Positions 8,617-17,434 of a DNA stretch of 64,000 nt are shown piece after piece. The DNA is from an uncultured bacterium (GTDB taxonomy: Bacteria > Hydrogenedentota > Hydrogenedentia > Hydrogenedentales > Hydrogenedentaceae): the NCBI GenBank assembly GCA_937124615.1, contig CAKZKR010000058.1:1-64000 (forward strand), read 5' to 3'. The notes under the pieces were generated by a model. The model saw only the letters and a program-made list of their open reading frames with translations. It made no database searches and was not told the DNA's origin. The position numbers and the translations under genes were made by a program. How positions within the stretch are numbered: position 1 is the stretch's first letter; each line of letters begins with the position of its first letter.

Positions 8617-9381
8617 ATGACAGAAGACAAAAAAAATATATTATCTAAAATAAATAGAGATATAGAAAAACTAAAAGAATTAATAGATAAAGACCAGGAA
8701 GCTATAAAAAAGATTAATGAACTTTTGAGAAAAGCAGACCAGCGATTAAGAGAAGAGGTAGAGAACCACGACCGTTGGATGAGCGTTATTGAGAATCTCG
8801 AAAATTCGTTGATAGAGACAAGAAGAATTCACCAGGGAAGAGTGATAAATCTTCAACAGTTACAAAAAGAGTATCAGGAACTCCTTTTGGTTTCTTCGGC
8901 AGAGGATACTTTACTCCCAGAAATTCCATTAACAAAAGAGGAAAAGGAACTTATCCGTGATAAAGAAATTAAAGATAATAAACTAGCCTCTGTAGTTCTT
9001 GGGACTACCGCCGAGAAGTGGGGAGAAGTAAGTTTGGGCGAACTCTCTCAAATAATTATTAATATGAAATCTTCTTTTGAGGAAGAATCATTGCAAGAAT
9101 ACGAAAAAGGAGACGATCTTTCTTCCAAATCAGAAGAAGAAATTGAGGATAAAATTAAATCGGAACCCGTGTATTTACAACTTAGAAATCTCCTTGTTTC
9201 AGGTTTAAATAAAGTGTGGGACAATAGAGTAGAAATGCTAACTTTACAAGAAAAAACTATTATATTTAAAGTATACCAACATTTAGAGAGAAAGAAAAAT
9301 AAGAATTCAAAAGAAGACAGACTATTCCGGGTAATTTCTGCCGCTGTCAGAATTATGTCTCAAAAATCGCGTCCTATATAA
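8617..9381 (+). CDS. Hypothetical coiled-coil protein
   Basis: Not recognised. The N-terminal 100 residues or so are rich in Lys and Glu and read as long coiled coil (IEKLKELIDKDQEAIKKINE). A central acidic linker follows (EEESLQEYEKG), then a helical C-terminus ending in a basic tail. There is no signal peptide or membrane segment, so it is probably cytoplasmic. An in-frame ATG at 8602 would add five residues; GGGG before 8617 slightly favours the inner start. It is the last gene of the HEAT-acyP run. Confidence 0.7.
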   Translation: MTEDKKNILSKINRDIEKLKELIDKDQEAIKKINELLRKADQRLREEVENHDRWMSVIENLENSLIETRRIHQGRVINLQQLQKEYQELLLVSSAEDTLLPEIPLTKEEKELIRDKEIKDNKLASVVLGTTAEKWGEVSLGELSQIIINMKSSFEEESLQEYEKGDDLSSKSEEEIEDKIKSEPVYLQLRNLLVSGLNKVWDNRVEMLTLQEKTIIFKVYQHLERKKNKNSKEDRLFRVISAAVRIMSQKSRPI

Positions 9382-9490
9382 ATTTTTATTCAATAAATTG
9401 ATTTTTTTATTAGCGTTGAAACATAATTAATGGTCGGTTATTCAAAAAGATATAATTAACAACAAAAAAATAATTAGAAAGGGTTTGTTT

Positions 9491-10393
9491 ATGCAGAATA
9501 TTTTTGTTTTTTCATTTTTTGTGTGGTTAGTACTTTTGGTAACGGTGATTTTTTTAGGCTCAAAAACCTCCTATGCAGATGTTGAGTTATATACGGGAGG
9601 GGCACCCAATGCTGAATCTATAGGCTGGAAGGTAGGTTGTCAGGCTTACTCTTTTAATCGTTTTACCTTCTTTGAAGCAATCGATAAGGTGTCAACAATA
9701 GGACTTCATTATATTGAGGCATATCCTGGGCAGAAACTTTCGAGCGAGACCGGAGAGGTAAAATTTGACCATAATCTCTCTCCTGAACTTCAGCAGAAAG
9801 TAAAGGAAAAATTAGAATCAGCAAAAGTGAAACTTGTGAACTATGGTGTTGTTGGTCTGCCTAATGATGAAACAGAAGCCCGAAAAGTTTTTGATTTTGC
9901 AAAATCTATGGGGATTGAAACGATTGTTTCTGAACCACAAGCGCTTGCTATTCCATTAATTGATAAACTATCTCAGGAATACGGTATAAGGGTAGCGATA
10001 CATAATCATCCAAAGCCCTCATTATATTGGGATTATAAAAAAGTTCTGGAAGTAACAAAAGATGCAAGTCTTAATATTGGTTCTTGTGCAGATACAGGAC
10101 ACTGGATGCGTTCCGGGATAAAACCTATAGAGGCAGTGCAAGCGTTGGATAATAGAATTATTTCTTTTCATTTAAAAGACTTAAATGAATTTGGTAAGAG
10201 AGAGGCCCATGATACAATCTGGGGCACAGGATTAGCCGATATAAAGGCAATTCTAACACATCTTTATCAAAAAGGATTTAAAGGTGTGTTTTCCATTGAG
10301 TATGAACACAATTGGGAAAACTCACTCCCTGAAATTTCTCAGTGTGTAAAATATTTTGACGAAGTTGCAAAAGAATTATCATCAAAAAAATAA
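9491..10393 (+). CDS. Exported sugar phosphate isomerase/epimerase-like TIM barrel protein
   Basis: The 300-residue protein begins with a signal peptide (FVWLVLLVTVIFLG, cut near SYA-DV) and continues as a xylose-isomerase-like TIM barrel (AP endonuclease 2 fold). Typical metal-site positions can be seen: Glu in YIEAYPG, His pair in AIHNHPKP, Asp/His in CADTGHW, His in SFHLKDL and Glu in SIEYEHNW. Exported members of this family are abundant in planctomycete-like bacteria, often with Gfo/Idh/MocA dehydrogenases. Start at 9491 has AAGGG at good spacing. A strong terminator follows at 10421. The true substrate is unknown. Confidence 0.85.
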   Translation: MQNIFVFSFFVWLVLLVTVIFLGSKTSYADVELYTGGAPNAESIGWKVGCQAYSFNRFTFFEAIDKVSTIGLHYIEAYPGQKLSSETGEVKFDHNLSPELQQKVKEKLESAKVKLVNYGVVGLPNDETEARKVFDFAKSMGIETIVSEPQALAIPLIDKLSQEYGIRVAIHNHPKPSLYWDYKKVLEVTKDASLNIGSCADTGHWMRSGIKPIEAVQALDNRIISFHLKDLNEFGKREAHDTIWGTGLADIKAILTHLYQKGFKGVFSIEYEHNWENSLPEISQCVKYFDEVAKELSSKK

Positions 10394-10420
10394 ATTTTCT
10401 TTAACGATTTATTTTAAATA

Positions 10421-10453
10421 AAATGGAGATGAGAAACTCATCTCCATTTTTTT
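10421..10453 (+). terminator. Rho-independent terminator
   Basis: Perfect 13-bp inverted repeat: left arm 10421-10433 (AAATGGAGATGAG), loop AAA, right arm 10437-10449, then a T-run to 10453. It lies 28 bases after the sugar isomerase-like gene and ends that transcript before the sialidase gene. Confidence 0.9.
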
Positions 10454-10485
10454 ATGTCTTTATATTAGAAATAAAAGGGATAATT

Positions 10486-11604
10486 ATGAAAAAAGTTTTT
10501 TTATTTTCCATGTTAGTATTTTTTTCTATTTTCTTGAATGTTTTTGCTGATGGGATACCTATTGATGTATTTTCGTCAGGGGACGAAGAATACCATACCT
10601 ATAGAATCCCTTCTTTAATCAAAACACAAAAAGGGACATTAATTGCCTTTTGTGAAGGTAGAAAAAATTCTGTATCTGATACAGGTGATATAGACCTTAT
10701 TTATAAATTGTCTAAAGATGATGGAAAAATATGGAGTAAAACGAGGGTACTATGGGATAATGATAACAACACTTGTGGGAATCCTTGTCCTGTAATTGAT
10801 AGAAAAACAGGGAATATTATTATGCTGATGACATGGAATCGGGGAGACGATCATGAAATGGAAATTATTAATGGAGTTTCAAAAGATACTCGTCGTGTGT
10901 ACATCTCTTATTCTTCAGACGATGGGCATACATGGTCTAAACCTGAAGAAATAACACAATCTGTAAAACATCCTGATTGGAATTGGTATGCTACAGGCCC
11001 GGGAATTGGAATCCAGATGACGGGCGACAAATATAAAAACAGAATTATTATCCCTTGCGATCACTCCAATAAAAATGACAAAAATTGGTATTCTCATATT
11101 ATATATTCAGATGATGGTGGGAAAACATGGGCATATAGTAACCCAATAGGTCCTAAATCCAATGAATGCCAGATTGTAGAATTACCTGATGACAGATTAC
11201 TTATTAATATGAGAAATTATAATAGGGAGTATCCCTGTAGGTCTATTTCTACAAGCAACGATGGTGGCTTGTCCTGGAGTAATTTAACCTATGATTTGGT
11301 TCTCATAGAACCTATTTGTCAGGCAAGTTTAATTAAGCATCAATCAACAAAAGAATCTTATCTTGTTTTTGCCAATCCTGCTGACAAAAATAAAAGATTA
11401 AAAATGACGATAAAAGTAAGTTGTGATTATGGTAAAACATGGAAATACGAAACGATAATTTACCGGGGTCCCTCTGCCTATTCTTCGCTATATTCACTAA
11501 ATGAGAACGAAATAGGAATTTTATTTGAATATGGGAACAAAAGCCCTTACGAAAAAATTGTTTTTCAAAAGATAGACATCCAGGAAATTGTTGGAGAAAA
11601 ATAA
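10486..11604 (+). CDS. Exo-alpha-sialidase (GH33-type)
   Basis: Six-bladed propeller enzyme that should remove terminal sialic acids from glycans outside the cytoplasm. From the ATG at 10486 (preceded by AAAAGGG) the protein has a signal peptide (VFLFSMLVFFSIFLNVFA), then the sialidase RIP motif at residues 40-42 (YRIPSL), EGR at 57-59, and five Asp-boxes of the form S-x-D-x-G-x-x-W (SKDDGKIW, SSDDGHTW, SDDGGKTW, SNDGGLSW, SCDYGKTW). An earlier in-frame ATG at 10423 lies inside the preceding terminator and is not credible. With the GH38 enzyme elsewhere in the window it suggests growth on complex glycans. Confidence 0.92.
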   Translation: MKKVFLFSMLVFFSIFLNVFADGIPIDVFSSGDEEYHTYRIPSLIKTQKGTLIAFCEGRKNSVSDTGDIDLIYKLSKDDGKIWSKTRVLWDNDNNTCGNPCPVIDRKTGNIIMLMTWNRGDDHEMEIINGVSKDTRRVYISYSSDDGHTWSKPEEITQSVKHPDWNWYATGPGIGIQMTGDKYKNRIIIPCDHSNKNDKNWYSHIIYSDDGGKTWAYSNPIGPKSNECQIVELPDDRLLINMRNYNREYPCRSISTSNDGGLSWSNLTYDLVLIEPICQASLIKHQSTKESYLVFANPADKNKRLKMTIKVSCDYGKTWKYETIIYRGPSAYSSLYSLNENEIGILFEYGNKSPYEKIVFQKIDIQEIVGEK

Positions 11605-11615
11605 AGGAATAACCG

Positions 11616-12587
11616 ATGAACATAAAATTCAGACAGTTAGGTGAAAGTGATATTCAAATTACACCATTAGGCTTAGGGTGCTGGCAATTTAGTGATAGAA
11701 TAGGTTTTGCAGGAAAGTTTTGGCCATCTCTGGAGAATGTACCAAGTGATGAAATAATCAAATCCAGTTGGGAGGGAGGGATTAATTGGTTTGATACCGC
11801 GGAAATGTATGGCTGGGGTGCCTCTGAAAAATGTGTATCGCGAGGATTGCAAAAAATCAACGCTTCTGTTGAAAATGTAATTATTGCAACAAAATGGCAT
11901 CCTATTGCCCGTAGGGCCAAAAGGATGTTCCGTTCAATAGAAGAACAAATTCAACGTTTGTCCCCCTATAAAATAACCCTTTACCAAATCCATTCGCCTA
12001 CATCCCTTTCCTCAATTAAAAAAGAAATGGAAGTGATGGCAGAATTGTTGAAATCAGGTGTTATTCGTTGTGCAGGTGTAAGTAATTATTCCGCAAATCA
12101 AATGAGAAAAGCCCATACATATCTGGAAAAATTGGGTTTTCCTCTTGTTTCCAATCAAGTTCATTATAGTTTGCTAAATCGTAGAATTGAAAGAAATGGA
12201 ATATTAAAGACAGCTCAAGAATTAGGAATAACAATTATTGCTTATTCCCCCCTGGAACAAGGGTTATTAACAGGTAAATTCCATGATAATCCTAATCTCA
12301 TAAAAACACGAGTAGGTTGGAGAAAATATTTTCCTCTTTATCGTCCTTCTGGTCTTGAACGAACAAAACCCGTGATAGATACATTAAAAAAAATTGCAGA
12401 AAAATGTAATGCAACTTCTTCTCAAGTGGCTTTAAATTGGACAATCAACTTTCATGGAGACCGTGTAGTTGCGATTCCCGGTGCTACTCATACAGAGCAG
12501 GCTATACAAAATTTGGGAACATTTAATTTTCGACTATCAGAATCAGATATGAACGAGATTGATAAAGTATCACGGGGATTTATTTAA
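11616..12587 (+). CDS. Aldo/keto reductase
   Basis: NAD(P)H-dependent oxidoreductase of the AKR barrel fold, 323 residues. The catalytic tetrad is complete: Asp60 and Tyr65 (FDTAEMYG), Lys93 (ATKWHP) and His126 (YQIHSP). Cofactor-binding sequence NQVHYSLLNR and the C-terminal AIPGAT segment are also present. Start has AAAGGAA upstream, 11 bases after the sialidase stop, so the two may be co-transcribed. Substrate not predictable. Its stop overlaps the end of the convergent EF-hand gene by 8 bases. Confidence 0.93.
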   Translation: MNIKFRQLGESDIQITPLGLGCWQFSDRIGFAGKFWPSLENVPSDEIIKSSWEGGINWFDTAEMYGWGASEKCVSRGLQKINASVENVIIATKWHPIARRAKRMFRSIEEQIQRLSPYKITLYQIHSPTSLSSIKKEMEVMAELLKSGVIRCAGVSNYSANQMRKAHTYLEKLGFPLVSNQVHYSLLNRRIERNGILKTAQELGITIIAYSPLEQGLLTGKFHDNPNLIKTRVGWRKYFPLYRPSGLERTKPVIDTLKKIAEKCNATSSQVALNWTINFHGDRVVAIPGATHTEQAIQNLGTFNFRLSESDMNEIDKVSRGFI

Positions 12588-12990
12588 TACTATTTGTTTT
12601 ATTATGTGTTGTTCCCATGAAAAGTAGAATAGTCATTGAAAAAAGAATAGCAATAAAATCCGAAATCCATGTCTGCACCTTGTTTACGGCACAAGAACAT
12701 CCTCGTTGAAGTTGGGAACCACAAGTGCTTAATTCTTTTATTGCTAATTGTAATTCTTCTTCGGATAATTGTTGATTATTATCTCTGTCAAAAGACAGAA
12801 AAGTTTCCCTATCAAGTCCTGCGATTAAACTTTGTGCCTCCTGTAAGGTAATCAAGTCATCCCCATTTACATCAATTGTCTCAAAACTATCATACATGGC
12901 GTAAGCATAATCAATAGGCTTTTCTTTATTCCCATTAATAGAATTCACATTAAAGGTTGTTAATGTAAAAATTGTTATGATTAGTATCAT
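12580..12990 (-). CDS. Small EF-hand protein with cysteine cluster and C-terminal membrane anchor
   Basis: Not a recognised family. The 136-residue product has a hydrophobic N-terminus (ILIITIFTLTTF) that may be a signal peptide, two EF-hand calcium loops at residues 40-51 (DVNGDDLITLQE) and 68-79 (DRDNNQQLSEEE), three cysteines at 90, 98 and 100 (CGSQLQRGCSC), and a hydrophobic helix near 110-126 that could anchor it in the membrane. Acid residues at loop positions 1, 3, 5 and 12 are largely kept, so calcium binding is likely. The start has GGAAAAGG upstream. It is convergent with the aldo/keto reductase. Confidence 0.72.
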   Translation of the reverse strand: MILIITIFTLTTFNVNSINGNKEKPIDYAYAMYDSFETIDVNGDDLITLQEAQSLIAGLDRETFLSFDRDNNQQLSEEELQLAIKELSTCGSQLQRGCSCAVNKVQTWISDFIAILFSMTILLFMGTTHNKTNSIK

Positions 12991-13051
12991 AGTCCTTTTC
13001 CTTTTTTGTTTTAATTATAATAAATTTAAATAAACTGAAAGAAAAAAGTTT

Positions 13052-13801
13052 ATGCAAACCCAAAATAGAGATGATCAAGATAGAGAAATAAAACAAAAAA
13101 ATAATGTAGCCGTTATTATTCCCTGCTATAATGCGGGTCACAGGTTGGAAGAAGTCATCCATTCTCTTACAGAGTTTTCTGTGGACATCTATGTTGTTGA
13201 TGACGGTTCCACAGATAATTGTATTGAATCTATTTTAAATTTAAATATGCCTGTAACAATAATATCTTTCCCTGTAAATAAGGGGAAAGGTTTTGCGATA
13301 ATTGAAGGATTAAAATATGTTTTAACTTTCCCTCAATATGATTTGTTTTGTTTTATAGATGCGGATGGTCAACATGACCCAAAACAAATACCTGATTTTA
13401 TAGAAGAATGGCAAAGGAGTAAAGCGGATATTATTATTGGCCAACGCGATTTCAAACCTGAAAAAACACCTATCCCAAGTAAATTAGGAAATTATATCAC
13501 TCAATATCTTCTTCGCATATTTATACAATGTCCTTTATCTGATACACAATGTGGATATCGTTTATATTCCCGTTCCTTTGCCCAGGAAATTATCACAGTG
13601 GTTCCCCCGGGAAGGTATGAAACAGAAACATGGATTTTATTACTTGCATTCAAAAGAAAAAAAAGGATAGGAACAGTACCCATATCCACGATTTATGAAG
13701 AAAAAAATCGTTCTTCTCATTTCAGGAAGATTAACGATTCATTGCGTATTTTTAAAACGATACTTAGTTTTGTATTTTCTAAACATGATTTACAAAGGTG
13801 A
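13052..13801 (+). CDS. Glycosyltransferase family 2 (DPM1-like)
   Basis: GT-A fold transferase of 249 residues without membrane segments. Nucleotide-sugar motifs are clear: VIIPCYNAG at the start of the fold, VVDDGSTD, and FIDADGQHDP, the DxD-type metal site of dolichyl- or polyprenyl-phosphate sugar synthases. Family resemblance suggests transfer of a sugar from a nucleotide donor to a polyprenyl phosphate or a glycan. A plausible partner is the GT-C-like membrane protein at 34178, but that link is inference. It is transcribed away from the EF-hand gene and convergent with the hydrolase pair. Confidence 0.9.
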   Translation: MQTQNRDDQDREIKQKNNVAVIIPCYNAGHRLEEVIHSLTEFSVDIYVVDDGSTDNCIESILNLNMPVTIISFPVNKGKGFAIIEGLKYVLTFPQYDLFCFIDADGQHDPKQIPDFIEEWQRSKADIIIGQRDFKPEKTPIPSKLGNYITQYLLRIFIQCPLSDTQCGYRLYSRSFAQEIITVVPPGRYETETWILLLAFKRKKRIGTVPISTIYEEKNRSSHFRKINDSLRIFKTILSFVFSKHDLQR

Positions 13802-13807
13802 TATTTA

Positions 13808-14686
13808 TTAATTTTCCTTTAGAAATTCGAGTGCAAGATTACAGAATTTATTTCCTGTCATTGCCGTCATGTGGTCCCTTCCCTCTAAATATACGAATCG
13901 AGCGTTGCTCAGATACTTTTCCAATTCAACAACCCCGACTTTTAGAGGGTCATTTGTTCCTACAATAGCAAGAACAGGTATCATATTGTTTTTTAATTGT
14001 TCTTCTGAAACTTCCATTTCGGGAAATTGTTTCATTACATTAGCCATTGCCTGTGATTCAGATAACATACCTAAACCAAAATCGAGTAGTTTAATCTTCC
14101 ACGCAGGAGGGGCTTGTCTGCCTGGCTCTAAAGCCTTTGTAAGTGGGGCATATCCTTTACCTGTTTCAAGAGATTGAACCAGTTCCATAAGAATACGAAC
14201 ATTATCTCCATCCGCCTTTTCAAAACCTGCACCGCCTACCACAGCCTTGATTATTCGTTCAGGGTACATTGTTATTAATTTGAGTGTTATAAATCCACCC
14301 ATAGAGTATCCCATAATATATGCTTTTTGTATCTTTAAATGGTCCATAAGCCGAACAATATCTTTTGCCATCTCTATACCGTAACTATCTGGTTTTGTAG
14401 GTTTTTCACTTAGTCCATGTCCTCGAAGGTCAATAGAGATAGTTGTAAAATACTTTCTTAATTTGCGTATAAGTCCATTCCATCTCCAATTAATATCTGC
14501 ATTTACAGCATAACCATGAATAAGAATCAAAGGCGGTCCATTCCCCTCAATACAATAATGAATTTTACAACCATTAGAATCAAAGAAATACCCTCTTACC
14601 CGATATTTTAATAGGAATAATATTACACAAAATGTTATGGAGATTAATATAATTAAAAGGAGTACAGATAAAAACAAAATCTTCAT
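13808..14686 (-). CDS. Alpha/beta hydrolase, membrane-anchored
   Basis: A 292-residue protein with an N-terminal hydrophobic anchor (FLSVLLLIILISITF) and an alpha/beta hydrolase fold. Oxyanion region LILIHGYA, nucleophile elbow GYSMGG with Ser128, acid region VGTNDP, and C-terminal His in GRDHMTA form a complete triad. Likely an esterase or lipase of unknown substrate. It lies 23 bases downstream of a paralogous hydrolase gene (14710-15615) on the same strand, with matching sequence around both elbows, which points to tandem duplication. Confidence 0.9.
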   Translation of the reverse strand: MKILFLSVLLLIILISITFCVILFLLKYRVRGYFFDSNGCKIHYCIEGNGPPLILIHGYAVNADINWRWNGLIRKLRKYFTTISIDLRGHGLSEKPTKPDSYGIEMAKDIVRLMDHLKIQKAYIMGYSMGGFITLKLITMYPERIIKAVVGGAGFEKADGDNVRILMELVQSLETGKGYAPLTKALEPGRQAPPAWKIKLLDFGLGMLSESQAMANVMKQFPEMEVSEEQLKNNMIPVLAIVGTNDPLKVGVVELEKYLSNARFVYLEGRDHMTAMTGNKFCNLALEFLKEN

Positions 14687-14709
14687 TGAATCATCTTTCT
14701 TAATATTTG

Positions 14710-15615
14710 TTATTTGTTATTTGTTAAAAAGTTTTCTATAGAATCTATAAATCCTTTTTTAAACAATGTTGTTAAATGAGTTCCCTTATTCACCCAAACA
14801 ACTTGATTATTTGGAAGCGTATCACTTAACTCAGGAATTGTTTTACACATTGGGTCTGATGTCCCACCAATCAGCAGGATAGGAACTTCACATCTAATTA
14901 AATCCTCTTGTTTTACTTCTAATTCCGGGACACTTTCTAATAAGTCTGCAATTACATTTAAATCATTTGTCTTTCGGAAATACCAATTCCCAATGGCAAT
15001 GGATATCCGCTCCAATCCTTTTTTTCTCATTCCCACAAGTTCGAATAATGGGGTACAGTCACCATTTTCCCTCATCGATGTGTATATTGTCTCTAATTGC
15101 TTCAAGTTTTCTTCCGTAGATTTTTCCCACCCAGCACCTGCAATTGTTACAGAGTAAACCTTTTCAGGATAACAGGTTGCAAACTTTAAAGCGATAAATC
15201 CTCCAAGAGAGTATCCTACAATATGTGCTTTATTTATATTGAGGTCTTCCATAACTTTACAAACATCGTTAACCAAATGGGTTCCATACATTTCTTTTCC
15301 ATAAGGTTTATCAGATTTACCATGTCCCCTTAGATCCATCGCTATAACATAGTAATTTTTTGATAACCTTTGCATTATTCCCGGAAAACGCCAATTAAGG
15401 TTTGAATTAGCCAAAATCCCATGAATTAATATCACAGGAGGGCCTTTCCCTTTTTCTATATAATGAAGGGCCACATCATTATTGATAAAATGTCCCTCTT
15501 GCTGATAAAAAATAGAACAACCGAAATGGGTTAAAATAGAAAATACTATAAGAAAATTAAAAATTGTTTTCCAAAATCTGTAAATCCTTCTTGCAAAAAA
15601 AACACCATAATACAT
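14710..15615 (-). CDS. Alpha/beta hydrolase, paralogue of the adjacent gene
   Basis: About 301 residues with an N-terminal hydrophobic stretch (FNFLIVFSILTHFGC, possibly a poor lipobox) followed by a hydrolase fold: VILIHGILAN, nucleophile elbow GYSLGG with Ser136, acid in GGTSDP and His in KGTHLTT. The reading frame stays open upstream to 16053, but that part runs antisense to a permease gene and is not protein-like. I place the start at ATG 15615, which has AGAGG at 9 bases spacing on the minus strand. Tandem partner of 13808-14686. Confidence 0.88.
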   Translation of the reverse strand: MYYGVFFARRIYRFWKTIFNFLIVFSILTHFGCSIFYQQEGHFINNDVALHYIEKGKGPPVILIHGILANSNLNWRFPGIMQRLSKNYYVIAMDLRGHGKSDKPYGKEMYGTHLVNDVCKVMEDLNINKAHIVGYSLGGFIALKFATCYPEKVYSVTIAGAGWEKSTEENLKQLETIYTSMRENGDCTPLFELVGMRKKGLERISIAIGNWYFRKTNDLNVIADLLESVPELEVKQEDLIRCEVPILLIGGTSDPMCKTIPELSDTLPNNQVVWVNKGTHLTTLFKKGFIDSIENFLTNNK

Positions 15616-15679
15616 ATTATCATACCTCTTAAATTTATATATAAAAGGTTCTTTTATATTAACATAGATTAGATAAAAT

Positions 15680-16555
15680 ATGAAATCATTATTACCATAT
15701 TTGTATATGTTATGTTCGGCTTTTTGTTTTTCTATTATGGCTGTTTGTGGAAGTATGATAGGAAACAATCTCTCATGGACTGCAGTGGCTTTTTTTCGAA
15801 TTGCTCCAACATTTATTTTTATGGTAATTTTTGCTTTAATTCGCAGAGAGAGAATTATTGTGTTTGGGTCCCTTTCTTTATGGTTACGAAGTATTTTGGG
15901 AACAATTGCATTATTATGTACCTTCTTTTCTCTGTCGCAAATGAATGCTACCGATACAGTTACAATTTCTGCTACAACGCCTATTTGGGTTATTCTCATT
16001 ATGCATATTATTTTTTCTGACAAAGTTCCGTCATTATTCTGGTTGCTTGTCATGACTACTTTTTTGGGTGTTTATTTAATAGAAAAACCTCAATTTCGTG
16101 GAGATATTTTTCCTATAATTATCGCTTTTATGGGAGCAATCTGTGCAGGCTCAGCAATGGTAAGTTTAAGTTTTTGTGGTTTAATTACTCCTGTAACTGT
16201 TGTTAGTCATTATAGTGTAGTTGCTTTAACATCCGCCTTTTGTTTATTCTATTTGTCTAATTTGAATATACCCGTATTTAAAGAGATTATTGAAAAATAT
16301 GGAGTACTACTATTGTTGATTGGTTTAAGTGGGACATTGGGGCAAATATTTTTGACATATGCTTATGGAAGAGGAAGACCTCAATGGATTTCAGTTACAG
16401 GATTAAGTCAGGTTGTTATCACTGCATTATTTGAGTTAATTCTTAATAAGATCAAATTGAATGTAGAGTTAATAATTGGTATGGTACTTGTGATATTTTC
16501 TATTACTTGTATTATTTGGATAAAACCGAATAAAAGTGTGCAGAACTCAACTTAG
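15680..16555 (+). CDS. EamA/DMT-family permease
   Basis: A 291-residue integral membrane protein with about ten hydrophobic helices in two similar halves, the layout of drug/metabolite transporters. Recognisable features are the conserved start YLYMLCSAFCFSIMAVCG, the first-repeat motif FFRIAPTF, and the glycine-rich helix ends (GLSGTLGQIFLTYAY). Substrate cannot be told. It is divergent from the hydrolase gene, with 64 bases between; no Shine-Dalgarno sequence is visible before this start. Confidence 0.88.
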   Translation: MKSLLPYLYMLCSAFCFSIMAVCGSMIGNNLSWTAVAFFRIAPTFIFMVIFALIRRERIIVFGSLSLWLRSILGTIALLCTFFSLSQMNATDTVTISATTPIWVILIMHIIFSDKVPSLFWLLVMTTFLGVYLIEKPQFRGDIFPIIIAFMGAICAGSAMVSLSFCGLITPVTVVSHYSVVALTSAFCLFYLSNLNIPVFKEIIEKYGVLLLLIGLSGTLGQIFLTYAYGRGRPQWISVTGLSQVVITALFELILNKIKLNVELIIGMVLVIFSITCIIWIKPNKSVQNST

Positions 16556-16577
16556 AATAATAGAAATGATGTAGTAT

Positions 16578-17423
16578 ATGTCGATGTATAAAAACAGTAA
16601 ATCAAATGATGCAAAAAATCAAACTATAAAACTTTTATGGGTAACGGATATTCATTTAGACCATCTTTCTCCGGAGCAAGGGGCATCATTTATTAAAGGA
16701 ATGGCAGAACAAAAACCATCTGTAGTGGTGATAACCGGGGATATTTCTACGGCAGAGACAATAGATAAATGGCTATTATACATGGATAGAGTTTTTACAT
16801 GCCCTGTTTATTTTGTTTTAGGGAACCATGATTACTATCATGGTTCTATAGAACAAGTTCGACAAAAAGTCCGTCAGATTAGTAAATATTCTCAACGAGT
16901 TCGTTGGTTGCCCGAAGTTGGTTTAGTTTCACTCACGCCCAATACTATCCTTATAGGTTGTGATGGATGGGGGGATGCTCTTTTAGGGGATTTTGACCGT
17001 TCCGATACAAAGATGAGTGATTACATTTTTATTAAAGAACTTATAGGACTTGATAGACCTCGTATTAAACAGGTGATTCAGGCATTAGGCAAAGAATCTG
17101 CAAATTATATTGCACGTGCTTTACCCGAAGCGATGAATCGTGCTCAATTTATTATTATTGCTACACATGTCCCCCCTTTTGCAGAAGCCTGCTGGCATCA
17201 AGGCCGGAGAGGAGACGCAAAATGGTTACCGAACTATACTTGTGGTGCTGTTGGAGAAGTTATTCAAGAAATGACTAATAGTAGTATGTATCATCAATTT
17301 CTTGTTCTCTGTGGACACACACATGGATATGCCGATGTCCACATTTCGCCCAACCTACATATTAAAGTAGGTGAAGTCGAATATGGAAAGCCAATTGTAC
17401 AGGATATTATCACAGTCTATTAA
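16578..17423 (+). CDS. Calcineurin-like metallophosphoesterase
   Basis: The 281 residues carry all five metal-ligand blocks of the superfamily: Asp24/His26 in VTDIHLDHL, ITGDIS, LGNHDYYHG, ATHVPPF and CGHTHG. There is no signal peptide, so it acts in the cytoplasm, perhaps on phosphodiesters; substrate unknown. It begins 22 bases after the permease stop and is probably co-transcribed with it. ATG at 16584 is a close alternative start. Confidence 0.9.
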   Translation: MSMYKNSKSNDAKNQTIKLLWVTDIHLDHLSPEQGASFIKGMAEQKPSVVVITGDISTAETIDKWLLYMDRVFTCPVYFVLGNHDYYHGSIEQVRQKVRQISKYSQRVRWLPEVGLVSLTPNTILIGCDGWGDALLGDFDRSDTKMSDYIFIKELIGLDRPRIKQVIQALGKESANYIARALPEAMNRAQFIIIATHVPPFAEACWHQGRRGDAKWLPNYTCGAVGEVIQEMTNSSMYHQFLVLCGHTHGYADVHISPNLHIKVGEVEYGKPIVQDIITVY

Positions 17424-17434
17424 ATAAATGGATT

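Noticed and set aside
9390-9411. Hairpin-like TCAATAAATTGA with a T-run after the coiled-coil gene
   Set aside because: The stem is only five A/T-rich pairs with a two-base loop; too weak to call a terminator.
10423-10485. Earlier in-frame start for the sialidase
   Set aside because: These codons lie in and just after the terminator hairpin and would put 21 residues before the signal peptide; the ATG at 10486 has a ribosome site.
15616-16053. Open upstream extension of the hydrolase frame on the minus strand
   Set aside because: It is antisense to the EamA permease, has no hydrolase sequence, and a well-placed ribosome site marks the start at 15615.
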